DNA of 64,000 bases from assembly GCA_031216915.1 (NCBI GenBank), contig CM062294.1:387987217-388051216 (forward strand), read 5' to 3'. Position 1 is the stretch's first letter. Each line of letters starts with the position of its first letter. Positions 20,304 to 31,891 of this stretch are shown one piece after another. The notes under the pieces were generated by a model. It made no database searches. It worked only from the letters and a program-made list of their open reading frames with translations, and was not told the origin of the DNA. The translations under genes were made by a program, and so were the position numbers. The DNA comes from Pictodentalium vernedei (taxonomy: Eukaryota > Mollusca > Scaphopoda > Dentaliida > Dentaliidae).

Positions 20304-23084
20304 ATAGTTGTTTTTATTGGTACTTCAACGGTGCCATAGGGGAAGGGGCTAGGGTACCCACCCTCACTATTTTCTGACCCCCCCCCCCCCCCACACCATC
20401 ACCAATTGATCCGTTATTGATCCATTCATTGGTGATATTTGTGTATTTGTGCTGAATACAACACGAGCGCACAAAAGAGAGACTCCATGTCATTCTCCTG
20501 TCATGTTCACTCGATTAGGCATACACTTAGGTAGGTTAATATGTAATATGATAGTTACATACATGATAGGTCGTACTGATACACGCGTCGGCATAAATTC
20601 GTGCCTTCAACAATGTGAGTTTTTTTTAATGTGAATCAGAGTCCGGAAATCGCTTGAGACAAGATGAAATCAAAAAATTTTCACCAGACCCCACCCGACG
20701 GGAAGGGGAGTTCCCTCCCTATCTTAACGAATCGGGCCTGCGGCAATCGGCATCTCGACCTGTAACCCCCCCCCCCCCCTTCAAATCCAATTTGCCCCGC
20801 CCCCCAAATTTTCAGAATCCTGGCGCCCACACTGCCTTTAGCAAAGCACCTCTCCCAAATGTACCCACAAAGCACAGCGATTCTGAGATGTGTTACGTGT
20901 TCACTTTTGGTTGGTAAAAATAAGCCAACACTGGGATCTGGATGAACTGACTGATGGCATGATAGCCGTGTTATAAATTTCGGATTGAGAACTGACGTCA
21001 GCTATCCCATGCGTCGTGAACGGGTGAAGCCTGAACATTGTCCTCAACGATCTCCCGACAAATGCGGAAAAAACTGCAAATAATTTACAATTTCATACGG
21101 TCATCCTGCTCCCTCACTTATTAACATCAACTGATTGGAAAGTCTTGTTCATTTAACGACAAGCACATCCACATCACCTGATTTTAAGACTGACGTAGTG
21201 TTGCGTGTCCCACAAGACTTGACATGAGAAATTATATTGTCCCATTCAGTATGAATTCACGACGTGGAAAGTGGATGTTTCGGCTTCTAGGGCACTTCAT
21301 TCTTCAACCAAAAGGAGTTTTGCCAGCATGTGTCCGTCTCGATCTTGTAAGGTTTTTTTTATTATGTATGTAATCCGAAAGGCGAAACAAAAAAAAAACC
21401 TTTTTCCATTTTTCAACTTGATAAGAGGCAATTCTTATCAGACCAGATTTTCTTATGGTTAGATTCGTCTACATAGATTTAATGAACTATTCGGACTATA
21501 TTTCTGAAGGACTGGGTAAATATCACGAATTTGGTAAACAACTCACCCAAATAATAACTGCTCCATCGGTTAAGCCCGTTATTACTAGGTTTAGTTGACA
21601 CACTTCCCGTGACAGGAAACAAAACTATTTGAATTCTTCAAGTTTCTCGGGGGATGGGGGGTGCAATTACATGTAGCTGCGTGGCTCATAACAATGCATG
21701 CCTAAATTTGATACGTCTGAGCATTTTTCCTTGAACACTAATTTTACCAAATTGGAGCTGAAAGTTATTTTCACATTTTACATCCCAAAAAATGGGAAAG
21801 CGCATTCGTTAGTTCCTCATTCATTTCCTATGGACTAACGTTTTTACTTTCTCAACATCAAACAACAAAGAAGCATATAAAAGAGTGTCGACTGCCTACT
21901 CAGCGCGGCGCGTCGATAATCCCCCCCCCCCCCCCCCCTCTCCTGGACACACGTTTGCGTTTAAATATTTTGGATATGTACCTGGCAGAGTTTCTGCTGT
22001 CAAAGCTTGTTATCTCCCTGAATTTGGGTCTAGATACAAAACGCGGGGGGGGGGGGGGGTGGAGGGGAACTCGTGGAGATCAAACCTTAACCCACTCACA
22101 GATCAGCCTGTCAAATGGCTTTGTTAAATAGGTTGAAAAATAAACAAACAAAAAAAAAACAGATTAGTTTCGTCAATGCTGGTTGTGTACTAATGAAACA
22201 AACTCAGCATTTTATGAATCAATAAATGTTTTGACTTAATCAAATATTACGTTGAAATAAGCAAAAAAATAAAAAAAATAAAACTCCCTCCACAATCACT
22301 CGATTGTTGGCCAATTTGAAATCAACCGGAAAGAAGAAAACGCGGCCAATTTCGTTGCTGTTCAGTGCCATGCGATCTGAACGTTGTCGTGAAAATGAGA
22401 TGGCGTCGTTCGGGATTCCGTAGATGTCGACCTACTAACAGCGCACATCGGAGTTTTAAAATTTAACAATGGCAGCGAGACTGACAATTAAATTGCTGGA
22501 AGATTTCTGCTTTTTTTTCATTCTTTTCACAGTTCACTTATTTCCAAGTGTAGATTTTTATAAAAAAAATTTATTATAGAATTAGTGGGAAGAAATGTGA
22601 AAGACTTCAAATTGTTACTTATTTAACTTCACCAGGAGTTGAATGTTACGAACCGGCTACAAAGACAACAAACAAAAAAACCCCGATTTGGCTATGCCGA
22701 ATGTGACAGATTGCCATGGGACTCCCGATTTTATCATTATTCATTATCATTTGCCACCATGTGCCATATTTTAATTTATAACGAGTGAAAGAAATCACAT
22801 TTCGATTGATTTTTGCTTTCTGTATAATTTGCAAGAGATTTGACTTGAAATTCCTTCCATGAACAGACCGCAGTAACGAATGGGCTGGCTCGAATTTTCC
22901 ACATTTTTTAACCTGCTTTGATGATAATTTGGACTTAATTTTTTAATGAATGCCAATTCCATACATGGTACAATTACACATACTTACCTAAATAGAAAAT
23001 ATTAGCCTGAAAAGGTATATTTAATGACTTTCTTCGCATGCTTTCTGTGAAAACCCGACATCTTTAACGATTTTGAATTTTCCG
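20304..23084. other. Intronic sequence with poly-C/poly-G tracts, no gene seen
   Basis: Homopolymer tracts lie at about 20381, 20767, 21921 and 22045. Several short frames are open only because they cross such tracts. I found no recognisable protein, TSD-flanked element or tandem repeat. Confidence 0.45.
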
Positions 23085-23093
23085 GCAAATTCG

Positions 23094-25224
23094 GGGGTCC
23101 TACTATTTAACGAACACAAACGAACATAAACGAACATGAACGAACAGAAGAGAAAATAATAGGAAATACAAGTTAAAAATGATTGAGGGTGCATATGCAG
23201 GTATATGTGGGTATATATTATTCGTTTGTAAAATTTTATTCAGTTCTGATGAGTATTTTGATGATTAATAAGGTTTATAAAATGTACGACGGCGCGAAAT
23301 TCTTGTGTTCGTTAAGTAGTAGCCTGCTTGAAGCTGTCGACAAGATGCGAAAAGGTGTGAAATCAATTAGCTGTCTATCTGAGGAAGAATGTCGCTGAGG
23401 AAAACAGCGAAATTTAGGTTTAAGAGGATGGCAAGCGCCTATTTTAATCGTGTGTAAAATTGTATCCACATCTGACGAGTATTTTAGTGATAAATAAAGA
23501 TTATAGCCATTATTTAGATTGACAAACATGCATCAAACTCTCGCTTTGGATTCCGAGGACGCATCACGGCGAGTCGGGGACAAACCGCGATCTACCCTTA
23601 GAAAGCGGAGCAAGACTCGGATACATGTAGCATATTGTACACCCACAAAATGAAAATAATAAAAAGATCTTAAAATATCTTGGGGATAAGTCATTAAAGT
23701 CCAGTTTAAGCTTTCCTGAACACTTTCCCCGAACAAGCTCACCCTCCACCAACGCGGGCTCCTACTAACAAGAGAGGACAACCAGGCGCGTAGCCAGGAA
23801 AAAGTTTCCGGGGGGGAGGGGGGTTATAGCCATCAGATGCGCGAAAGGCGGGGGTGCTGGGGGGTCCTTCTCCAGGAATTTCTTTTCGGGGGGTGGGGGG
23901 GTTCTCCCCCAGGAAAATTTAAAATCTAAGGATACTGGCGGAAAACATTTGGAAGGGGACACAGCTAGATTTTGGGGAGGGGGTAAGTGCCCCCCCCCCC
24001 CCCCCCCCAGCCACATGTGGCTCTTTCCAGGAAGCGGCTTCCATGATACAGTAACCGCTTCGCGGTGATGTCTTCCACATACAACATCCCGTTTTTTTTT
24101 TAATTTAAATTAAAAAAAAAAAATTAGCAATAAATTTTAAACTCCCCTCATCCTTTGCCAGGGCTTGGCACCGGTGGACTTAACAAAGTCAAATCAGGCG
24201 GATTTTGAGTTTTTATGTTTTCCAAACAATTATTATATTTACTTCTTTGGTAGATATATTCTGATTTTCTTTTCAATTCACTGCCTTACCATAATTATAT
24301 TTGATGTGAAAGAATGAGTTTTCCAAAATAAATTTAGGAATGCTGTCTATAAGATGCGACACAGGTGTGAAATTAATCGGTTGTCAATCCGTGTTGGATT
24401 ATCGCTAAAATAAAAAAGGGGGGGGGGGGGTATAAGTTTAAAATGTTGGAGAGCGAAAATCTGATGGCTATAACCCCCACCCCCGCCAGTTATCGCCCCC
24501 CCCCCCCCCCGGAAACTTTTTCCTGGCTACGCGTCTGGCTGTCCTCTCTCGTTAGTGGGAGCCCGCGTTGGTGGAGGGTGAGCTTGTTCGGGGAAAGTGT
24601 TCAGGAACGCTTAAACTGGACTTTAATGACTTGTCCCCAAGATATTTTAAGATCTTTAGATTATTATCATTATGTGGGTGTACAATATGCTACATGTATC
24701 CGAGTCTTGCTCCGCTTTCTAAGGGTAGATCGCGGTTTGTCCCCGACTCGCCGTGATGCGTCCTCGGAATCCAAAGCGAGAGTTTGATGCATATTTGTCA
24801 ATCTAAATAATGGCTATAATCTTTATTTATCACTAAAATACTCATCAGATGTGGATACAATTTTACACACGATTAAAATAGGCGCTTGCCATCCTCTTAA
24901 ACCTAAATTTCGCTGTTTTCCTCAGCGACATTCTTCCTCAGATAGACAGCTAATTGATTTCACACCTTTTCGCATCTTGTCGACAGCTTCAAGCAGGCTA
25001 CTACTTAACGAACACAAGAATTTCGCGCCGTCGTACATTTTATAAACCTTATTAATCATCAAAATACTCATCAGAACTGAATAAAATTTTACAAACGAAT
25101 AATATATACCCACATATACCTGCATATGCACCCTCAATCATTTTTAACTTGTATTTCCTATTATTTTCTCTTCTGTTCGTTTATGTTCGTTTATGTTCGT
25201 TTGTGTTCGTTAAATAGTAGGACC
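23094..25224. mobile_element. Foldback element, ~745 bp inverted arms, 9 bp TSD
   Basis: Arms at 23094-23839 and 24461-25224 are near-identical inverted copies, except at poly-G tracts. The element is flanked by the 9 bp direct repeat GCAAATTCG (23085-23093 and 25225-25233). Each end starts GGTCCTACTATTTAACGAAC and continues into ~11 bp units (ACGAACAYAA). The 620 bp centre holds poly-C/G tracts and an (A/T)n palindrome near 24090-24125. Mirror-image open frames in the two arms (23183-23398 + and 25137-24922 -) are copies of one sequence with no recognised domain. TSD length and GGGGTCC end fit a MULE-type foldback. Confidence 0.8.
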
Positions 25225-25233
25225 GCAAATTCG

Positions 25234-25985
25234 TACTTACCATTTCACAGGCTCGGCGTCTAAATAAATCGCTCTAACAATAATAAATAAAACCCATTTT
25301 CTTTCAAGTTTCTTCATTTTTTGATTGTTTGGGATAAAGGCATAGAGAATGAACAACACAGAGACACACATAAATTTTATTTAATGGATATCTGACGATG
25401 TGGAAACCTGAAAAGAAAATTTGCAGTAGGCTGCTTTGAGAATTTAGTTTTTTTCATGACGTCGCGTTCGTTGACGTCGGTAAACTGGAGACTGGCGTGT
25501 TCGTAGTGAGAGTCAAAAGTGACATTGTCGCGTTGGGTAAAGGGTTAAGCTCCCTTCGGTAAGCTAAAAACTAGAGCGACCTTTGGGCGAGAGGACCAGC
25601 AGAGTCCCCTCGCTAACAACGTACCGTGACACCCGTCAGCAATGTTCGTCATCCGATGCAATACATGTTGAGCAAGAATTAGTGGAAGTACATCAACTAC
25701 AAGCAAGGCAACCAACATGTACATAACAGGAAAGACTTCCTCGCCTTGCTTATTGAACAATATGCTTAATTAATGAAGCAAACTAAGTCGATCGTACTCC
25801 CACCAACTCCACATTAAACTAGAAAAACTGTGAGCACTGCTCACTAAATAATACCACCCACTCCCACCAAGAAACATTTTACAACAGTAAAAGTGTGTTT
25901 AATGTAGAGAGCACAAACACTGACACCAATGTTTGAAGGCTTCATTGAAATCTATTCACTAGTTTAAAAGAGGTCGTGGATAGCA
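25234..25985. other. Intronic sequence with one piggyBac-like end
   Basis: GCGTTGGGTAAAGGG beside TTAA (25545-25548) is an outward copy of the CCCTTTACCCAAC terminus. Nothing else is recognised. Confidence 0.5.
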
Positions 25986-26039
25986 AATGTCAACAATCCC
26001 CCCCCCCCCCCCCCCTCACGCAAGCTTGAATTGACATAG

Positions 26040-27425
26040 CCCATTTTTAAATATGGGAAACCCTAAAAATGAAAATATCTGAAAACAAAACAGGAGGTGC
26101 ACATCTTCAATATATGTAAAAGAATGTCTGAAAGTTTCAATGAAAACTATTCAATGGTTTAAGAGGAGTTGCGGATAGCAGATCTGTACAGAATGTCAAC
26201 TGAATTTGACAAAGTTCATTTTTCAATATGGGAAACTGTAAAAAAGAAAATATCTGAAAACAAAATAGGAGGTGCACATCTTCAATGTATGTAAAAGAAG
26301 GTCTGAGAGTTTCAATGAAATCCGTACACTGGTTTAAGAGGAGTTGCGGATAGCAGATGTGTACCCCCACCCCCCAAAGCATAACGCCCCTATAGCATAA
26401 CGGACGGACAGACGTATGTCGGAATATGAAAATATCTGAAAGAAAAATAGGTGGTGCACATCTTCAGTGTATGTAAAAGAATTTCTGAGAGTTTCCATGG
26501 AATCTGTTCCCTGGTTTAAGAGGAGTTGCGGATAGCAGGTCTATACCCCTCCCTACTAAAACCTGAATTGACAAAGACCATTTTTGAATATGGGGAACTG
26601 TAAATATGAAAATATCTGAAAATAAAATAGGAGGTGCAGATCTGCAATGTATGTAAAAGAAGGTCTGAGAGTTTCAATGAAATCCATTCACTGGTTTAAG
26701 AGTAGTTGCAGATAGCAGATGTGTACATCCCTAAAGCGTAACGGATGGGCGGACGGATGGACGGACCAACATCTAAATATGAAAACATCTGAAAGAAAAA
26801 TAGGAGGTGCACATCTTCAATGTATGTAAAAGAAGGTCTGCGAGTTCCAATGGAGTTTGTTCAATGCTTTAAGAGGAGTAGCGGATAGCAGATCTATATC
26901 CCTCCCTACTAAAATCTGAATTCACAAAGACCATTTTTGAATATGGGGAACTGTAAATATGAAAATATCTGAAAATAAAATAGGAGGTGCACATCTGCAA
27001 TGTATGTAAAAGAATATCTGAAAGTTTCAATGAAATCTGTTCAATGGTTTAAGAGGAGTTGTGGATTTACAGATCTGTACAGAATATCAACTGAATTTGA
27101 CAAAGTTCATTTGTCAATATGGGAAACTGTAAAAATGAAAATATCTGAAAAGAAAATAGGAGGTGCACATCTTCAGTGTATGTAAAAGAACGTCTGAGAG
27201 TTTCAATGAAATCCGTTCACTGGTTTAGGAGGAGCTGCGGATAGCAGATCTGTACAGAATGTCAATTGAATTTGACAAAGTTCATTTTTCAATATGGGAA
27301 ACTGTAAAAATGAAAATATCTGAAAAGAAAATAGGAGGTGCACATCTTCAATGTATGTAAAAGAATGTCTGAGAGTTTCAATGAAATCTGTTCACTGGTT
27401 TAGGAGGAGTTGCGGATAGCAGATG
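26040..27425. repeat. Tandem array, ~175 bp monomer, about 8 units
   Basis: Each unit contains GAAAATATCTGAAA, ATAGGAGGTGCACATCTTCA, ATGTAAAAGAA, GAGAGTTTCAATGAAATC and GAGGAGTTGCGGATAGCAGA. Some units carry an extra GGACGGAC tract (about 26400 and 26750). A long poly-C run (25989-26006) lies just upstream. Confidence 0.9.
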
Positions 27426-27500
27426 TGTACCCCCTAAAGCGTAATATATGGATGGACAGATGGACGGACGGATGGACGGACGCTCCAACATTTCGCGTTT
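27426..27500. repeat. GGAC/GGAT microsatellite
   Basis: Irregular ATGGACGGACGGATGGACGG tract closing the ~175 bp array. Confidence 0.9.
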
Positions 27501-27539
27501 ATGGGCTACCAAAAAAACATTTTGTATGTCCAAAACCTT

Positions 27540-27980
27540 ATTTTACCCAGAACCCCACCCCCTCCACCCTAGAACTTATATTTAACCCTAACCCCACCCC
27601 TCCACCCAAAAACCACACCCTAACCCTAACCCTACCCAACCCTGACCCTAAACCCTAAAAGCCCACCCCAGACCCTAACCCCCACCCACCCCGGGACCTA
27701 ACCCCCCAACCTTAGGCCCTACTCTGGGGCAACCCCTACCCCCCACCCCACACCACCCCTGACCCAACCCCACCCTAGCCAAACCAATAGGATTAGGAGC
27801 TATTTTTTGGTTTAGGGGCTATTAAAACTAAAACCCCACCCCTGACCCCAACCCTAACCCCCAGGACCTAACCCTCCCCAACCTTAAGCCCTACTCTGGG
27901 GCTACCCCTAAACCCACCCCAATCTTAACCCTAACACTACCTTAATTTGGAGGTAGCCCCTAATAATAATATCCCCTAAA
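27540..27980. repeat. Degenerate CCCTAA telomere-like tract
   Basis: About 440 bp of C-rich strand dominated by ACCCTAACCC and variants (ACCCCACCC, CCCTAAACC), with short perfect runs such as CCCTAACCCTAACCCTA near 27618. The C-strand of TTAGGG repeats is read on +. Interrupted by GGGGCTA blocks; an internal ~120 bp is repeated (27680-27730 and 27860-27910). Confidence 0.8.
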
Positions 27981-27991
27981 CCCCCAATGTT

Positions 27992-28065
27992 GGCCCGGAT
28001 GGATGGATGGACGGATGGACGGACAGATGGATGGACAGATGGATGGACAGATGGACGTACAGATG
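27992..28065. repeat. GGAT/GGAC microsatellite
   Basis: GGATGGATGGATGGACGGAT and related units, ending GTACAGATGGATC. Confidence 0.95.
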
Positions 28066-28639
28066 GATCAAGTGATCACTATACACCTTCCACTTTTCAA
28101 GTGGGTGGTATAATAATATAAAAAGATACATGACAAAAAACATTCAAAATATAAATCGAAAAATAGTTTAAACAAAAAAACTTTCCGAAAAATTTTGACA
28201 AGAGCCCAAGTTCCCAAAGGAAACGAAGTGCCCAAATGTATCCCACAAGAGCCCAATTGTCGACAAAAATTAGTTTTTCTATCCAAAAAATTCACTGCTA
28301 CACCAGGGGACTGATAAATGTATCTTACAACAGACCTACCATATAATAAATAGGAAACTACATATATATAAAGTGCTTTGCTAATGTAAACAACGTCAGA
28401 CTGAAAACCGGAATCGGGACCCCAGGCAACATGGTCCAAGTCAGTAACAGATTTTTGAACTATCCGATGTAAGGCAAGTTCTTGATCAGAAGAAAAAACG
28501 ATACATCGGATGTATGATGCATGACAAACTAGAGGGGGTATCAATACCCCGTGGCTCACCAACAGGTGGCCAATGTAAAGGGGTGGCTGGAGTAAAAAAA
28601 AAAAGTTCAAAACCTGCACACAAAAGTCCAAAATTAAAG
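28066..28639. other. Unassigned sequence before the array
   Basis: Contains a 187-codon minus-strand frame (28631-28068) without a recognisable domain. Its C-terminal end is Phe/Tyr/Leu-rich, as AT-rich DNA would give. Not called as a gene. Confidence 0.4.
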
Positions 28640-28747
28640 AAAATAAGCAGCTAAAGGGTTAAATAATATAATAATAGCCCCTAAGACGCTTGCTAACATA
28701 AAATAGGAACCATGGCAATATGTTACAAGGTAAGTCTCCACTTTGAA

Positions 28748-30415
28748 AACAAGAGGCCCCAGGGGGCCTGAGGGCGCTCACCTGACATGGTAGTCTAAAT
28801 ATCAAACCAGGGACTTGACTTGAATAAGCTGCATACGCCCCTCCTAAGAAAAGCATATACCAACTAGATGAAGCGATTGTGCCCACACAATACACAGGAT
28901 TTTCCTTATATTTTCAGTTCCTGCACTTTTACGTCCCAAAATTGAGATAAGCACATAAAAAACAGCTTTTTTTCCCAAACAAAATACTTTCAGCCTAAAT
29001 TTTTTTCTTCTTCTTAAAACGCATATAGAGAGCCTGTCGAAATCGTCAGAAAAGTTTAATAGACTTTCAATGAAATCTATTCGAGAGTGGCCAACCATAA
29101 AATTTGTCCTAACTCGTGGCATAAAGTACAGTAATGATACAGAGGAAGTGATTTATCAAGATGTAAAATTCAAGTCAGATTCGTTTCAGAAAGTGCTTGA
29201 ACAAGTTATGGAGTCGAGTACTGCAGTGTTGAACAGTTTGCAAATGAACATGAAGAGCAGATTGGAAAACAGCAATAAATGTATTCTATCAGATGTAGCT
29301 GTAGTATTAAACACCCAGAACTGGCAATTTTTTTTTTTGTCTTAAAATTGACCGAAAGGCAGAAAAAACAAAAAAAAATTTTTTTCGGATTTTGGTCCAA
29401 AATTTCGAAGTCCGCAACGGGACCCCAAATTTTCAGCCTAAATATGAACCCAGGGATTTGGCTTCAACAAACTTGAATCTCACCCCCCTAAGGATGCTGC
29501 ATACCAAATATCAAAACATTCTTATTGCTAGATCTGAAGAAGAAGATTTTTCAAAAATACTCCTCATACTGCACTAATTTAAACATTTGGGCTCCCTTAG
29601 AGAGCCCAAATATCGACCCAGGCAATTGATTTCAATAAACATGTGAAACAATCTTACAAAGATGTTATATGTGAAATTTTAAAGCTTTTGGAGCAGTGGT
29701 TTCACAGAAAAGTAGTCTTATGTTTTTCCCATTACCCACAGTGTTAAAAAATGCTGACTCAGCACTTTTTCAAAGTCCCCAAAAAGTACCCCATGATAAA
29801 ACCGATGGCAATTTTTTTTTATCATTCCATTCTATTGGTCCTAAGGAAGCTTCACAACAAATAAGAATTCTCAGTGCCGTGTAGTTTTGGAGATATGGGC
29901 GTTTTCATTTTTTTCTATTTTTAGCTCCTGTGGTTCCCACGGGGCTATGGGGAAAAAAATTTCAGCATAAATTAGGTACTTATGACCCAATAAGCATTCA
30001 TGTAAAATTTGGTTCAAATCGGCCTCGCGGTTTGGAAAATAGAAATTTGGGGCGGGGCCAAAATTTTTGCCCCTCCTTTAACATCGTCAAATATAGCCCC
30101 TCCAACTTCTCTTGAACAAACTTGAGTCTACACCTCAAAAGGAAGGTGCATACCAAATATCAAGTCTCTGCTATTGCTGGTTCTTGAGAAGAAGATTTTT
30201 TAAGAATTGGAGCATTTTTGCCCCATCACTCTGCTCAATGTGAGCCGAAAGCTAATTTGACAAAAAATCAAAGTCCGCAGACACAACCCCTTCTCACATG
30301 AAATTTCATTAATATGCGGCCAGTGGTTTGGGAGAAAAAGCCCAAACACCACCTTCACGACGGACGAAAAGTAATCAGAATAGCTCACCCTGACTTTCAG
30401 TCAGGTGAGCTAAAA
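28748..30415 (+). mobile_element. AACAAGAGGCCCC...GTGAGCTAAAAA element carrying a transposase fragment
   Basis: Inserted in the array between CTCCACTTTGA and GAAAGACAAACC. Its ends are inverted: GCTCACCTGAC at about 28779 and GTCAGGTGAGC at 30400. The module order matches 10326-10969. A 310 bp piece of hAT transposase (29024-29333) is embedded. From 29024 on, it is ~98% identical to 37358-38765. Confidence 0.75.
29024..29333 (+). pseudogene. Fragment of ZNF862-like hAT transposase
   Basis: Encodes SLSKSSEKFNRLSMKSIREW, then PTIKFVLTRGIKYSNDTEEV and on to VVLNTQNW. This is the same internal segment as codons ~497-598 of the transposases at 35868 and 40608, with a few substitutions. No start or end of a gene; it ends abruptly at a poly(T) run. 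It probably served as the homology block for the duplication inside the hAT element. Confidence 0.85.
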
Positions 30416-31891
30416 AGAAAGACAAACCTCAAAACCTGCACATAAAAGTAAAAAAAAAAAAAGTATCACATTTGTTTCAATGGGTTAAAATTGAGAAAAA
30501 TACACTGATAATGTCACAGTAACCACCATGGCAATATGCCAGTAAGGTGAAACCCTACCTGAAAAATATCCTCTTGGAAGAAAAGAAAGAAAAACCTAAA
30601 AACCTGCACATAAAAGTAAAAAAAGTATCACATTTGTTTCAAAGGGTTAAAATTTAGAAAAATACCCTGAAAATGTTACAATAACCAGCGTGGCAATATG
30701 CCATTGAGGTAAAACTCCACTTAGAAAAAATATCAAAATCTGCACACAAAAGTACAAAACCTGCACAGAAAAGATCAAAATTAAAGTAAATAAGCAGCTA
30801 AAGGGTTAAATAATATAAAAATAGCCCAAGAAGCATCCTAACATAAAATAGGAGCCATGGCAATATGCTACAAGGTAAGTCGCCACTTGGAAGAAAAGAA
30901 AGACAAACCTCAAAACCTGCACATAAAAGTAAAAAAAAGTATCACATTTGTTTAGGGTTAAAATTGAGAAAAATACCCTGTCACAGTAACCACAATGGCA
31001 ATATGCCAGTAAGGTGAAACTCTATTTGAAAAATATCCACTTGGAAGAAAAGAAAGATAAACCTCAAAACCTGCACATAAAAGTAAAAAAAAGTATCACA
31101 TTTGTTTCAAAGGGTTAAAATTTAGAAAAATACCATGAAAATGTTACAGTAACCACCATGGCAATATGTCAGTGAGGTAAAACTTCACTTAAAAAAAAAT
31201 ATCAAAACCTGCACACAAAAGTACAAAACCTGCACACAAAAGATCAAATTTAAAGTAAATAAGCAGCTAAAGGGTTAAATAATATAATAATAGCCCCAAG
31301 AAGCATCCTAACATAAAATAGAAACCATGGCAATATGCTACAAGGTAAGTCGCCACTTGGAAGAGAAGAAAGACAAACCTCAAAACCTGCAAATAAAAGT
31401 GAAAAAAAACATCAAAACCTGCACACAAACGTCAAAATAAGTCCAAAATTTGATTCAAAGGGTTAAAATTAAGACAAAATACCCTGGAAAAGAGTTTAAA
31501 TGTTATTGTGAACCCCCATAGCAATCTGCAAAGAAGAAAAAAATTTTTTAAAAAGCATAAAAATCCGAACCTGTAAACAAAAGAAGTCCAAAATTGATGT
31601 AATTAAGCAGGAAAAGGGTTAAAGAATACAACGTAGCCCCAAGATGCATGTTTACATACAATAGAAAGAAGCATGGACATATGCTACAAGGTAAATCTAC
31701 ACTTGGAAGAAAGGAAAAAAAAACCCATGAAAACCTGCATGCAAATGTCAAAATAAGTCTAAAAATCTATTCAAAGGGTTAAAAAATTTTTAAAAATGCA
31801 CTGGAAAGATATCCATGTTATAATAACCACCACTGCAATATGCAGTGAGGTGAACCTCAATTTAATTTTTTTTTTTTATCACAACCTGTAC

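Noticed and set aside
23183-23398. 71-codon frame conserved in both arms of the foldback
   Set aside because: Its duplication is explained by the inverted arms; there is no domain and no second independent genomic instance here.
28068-28631. 187-codon minus-strand frame
   Set aside because: No recognisable domain, and the AT-rich composition favours chance Phe/Leu/Tyr-rich frames; no splice or start context.
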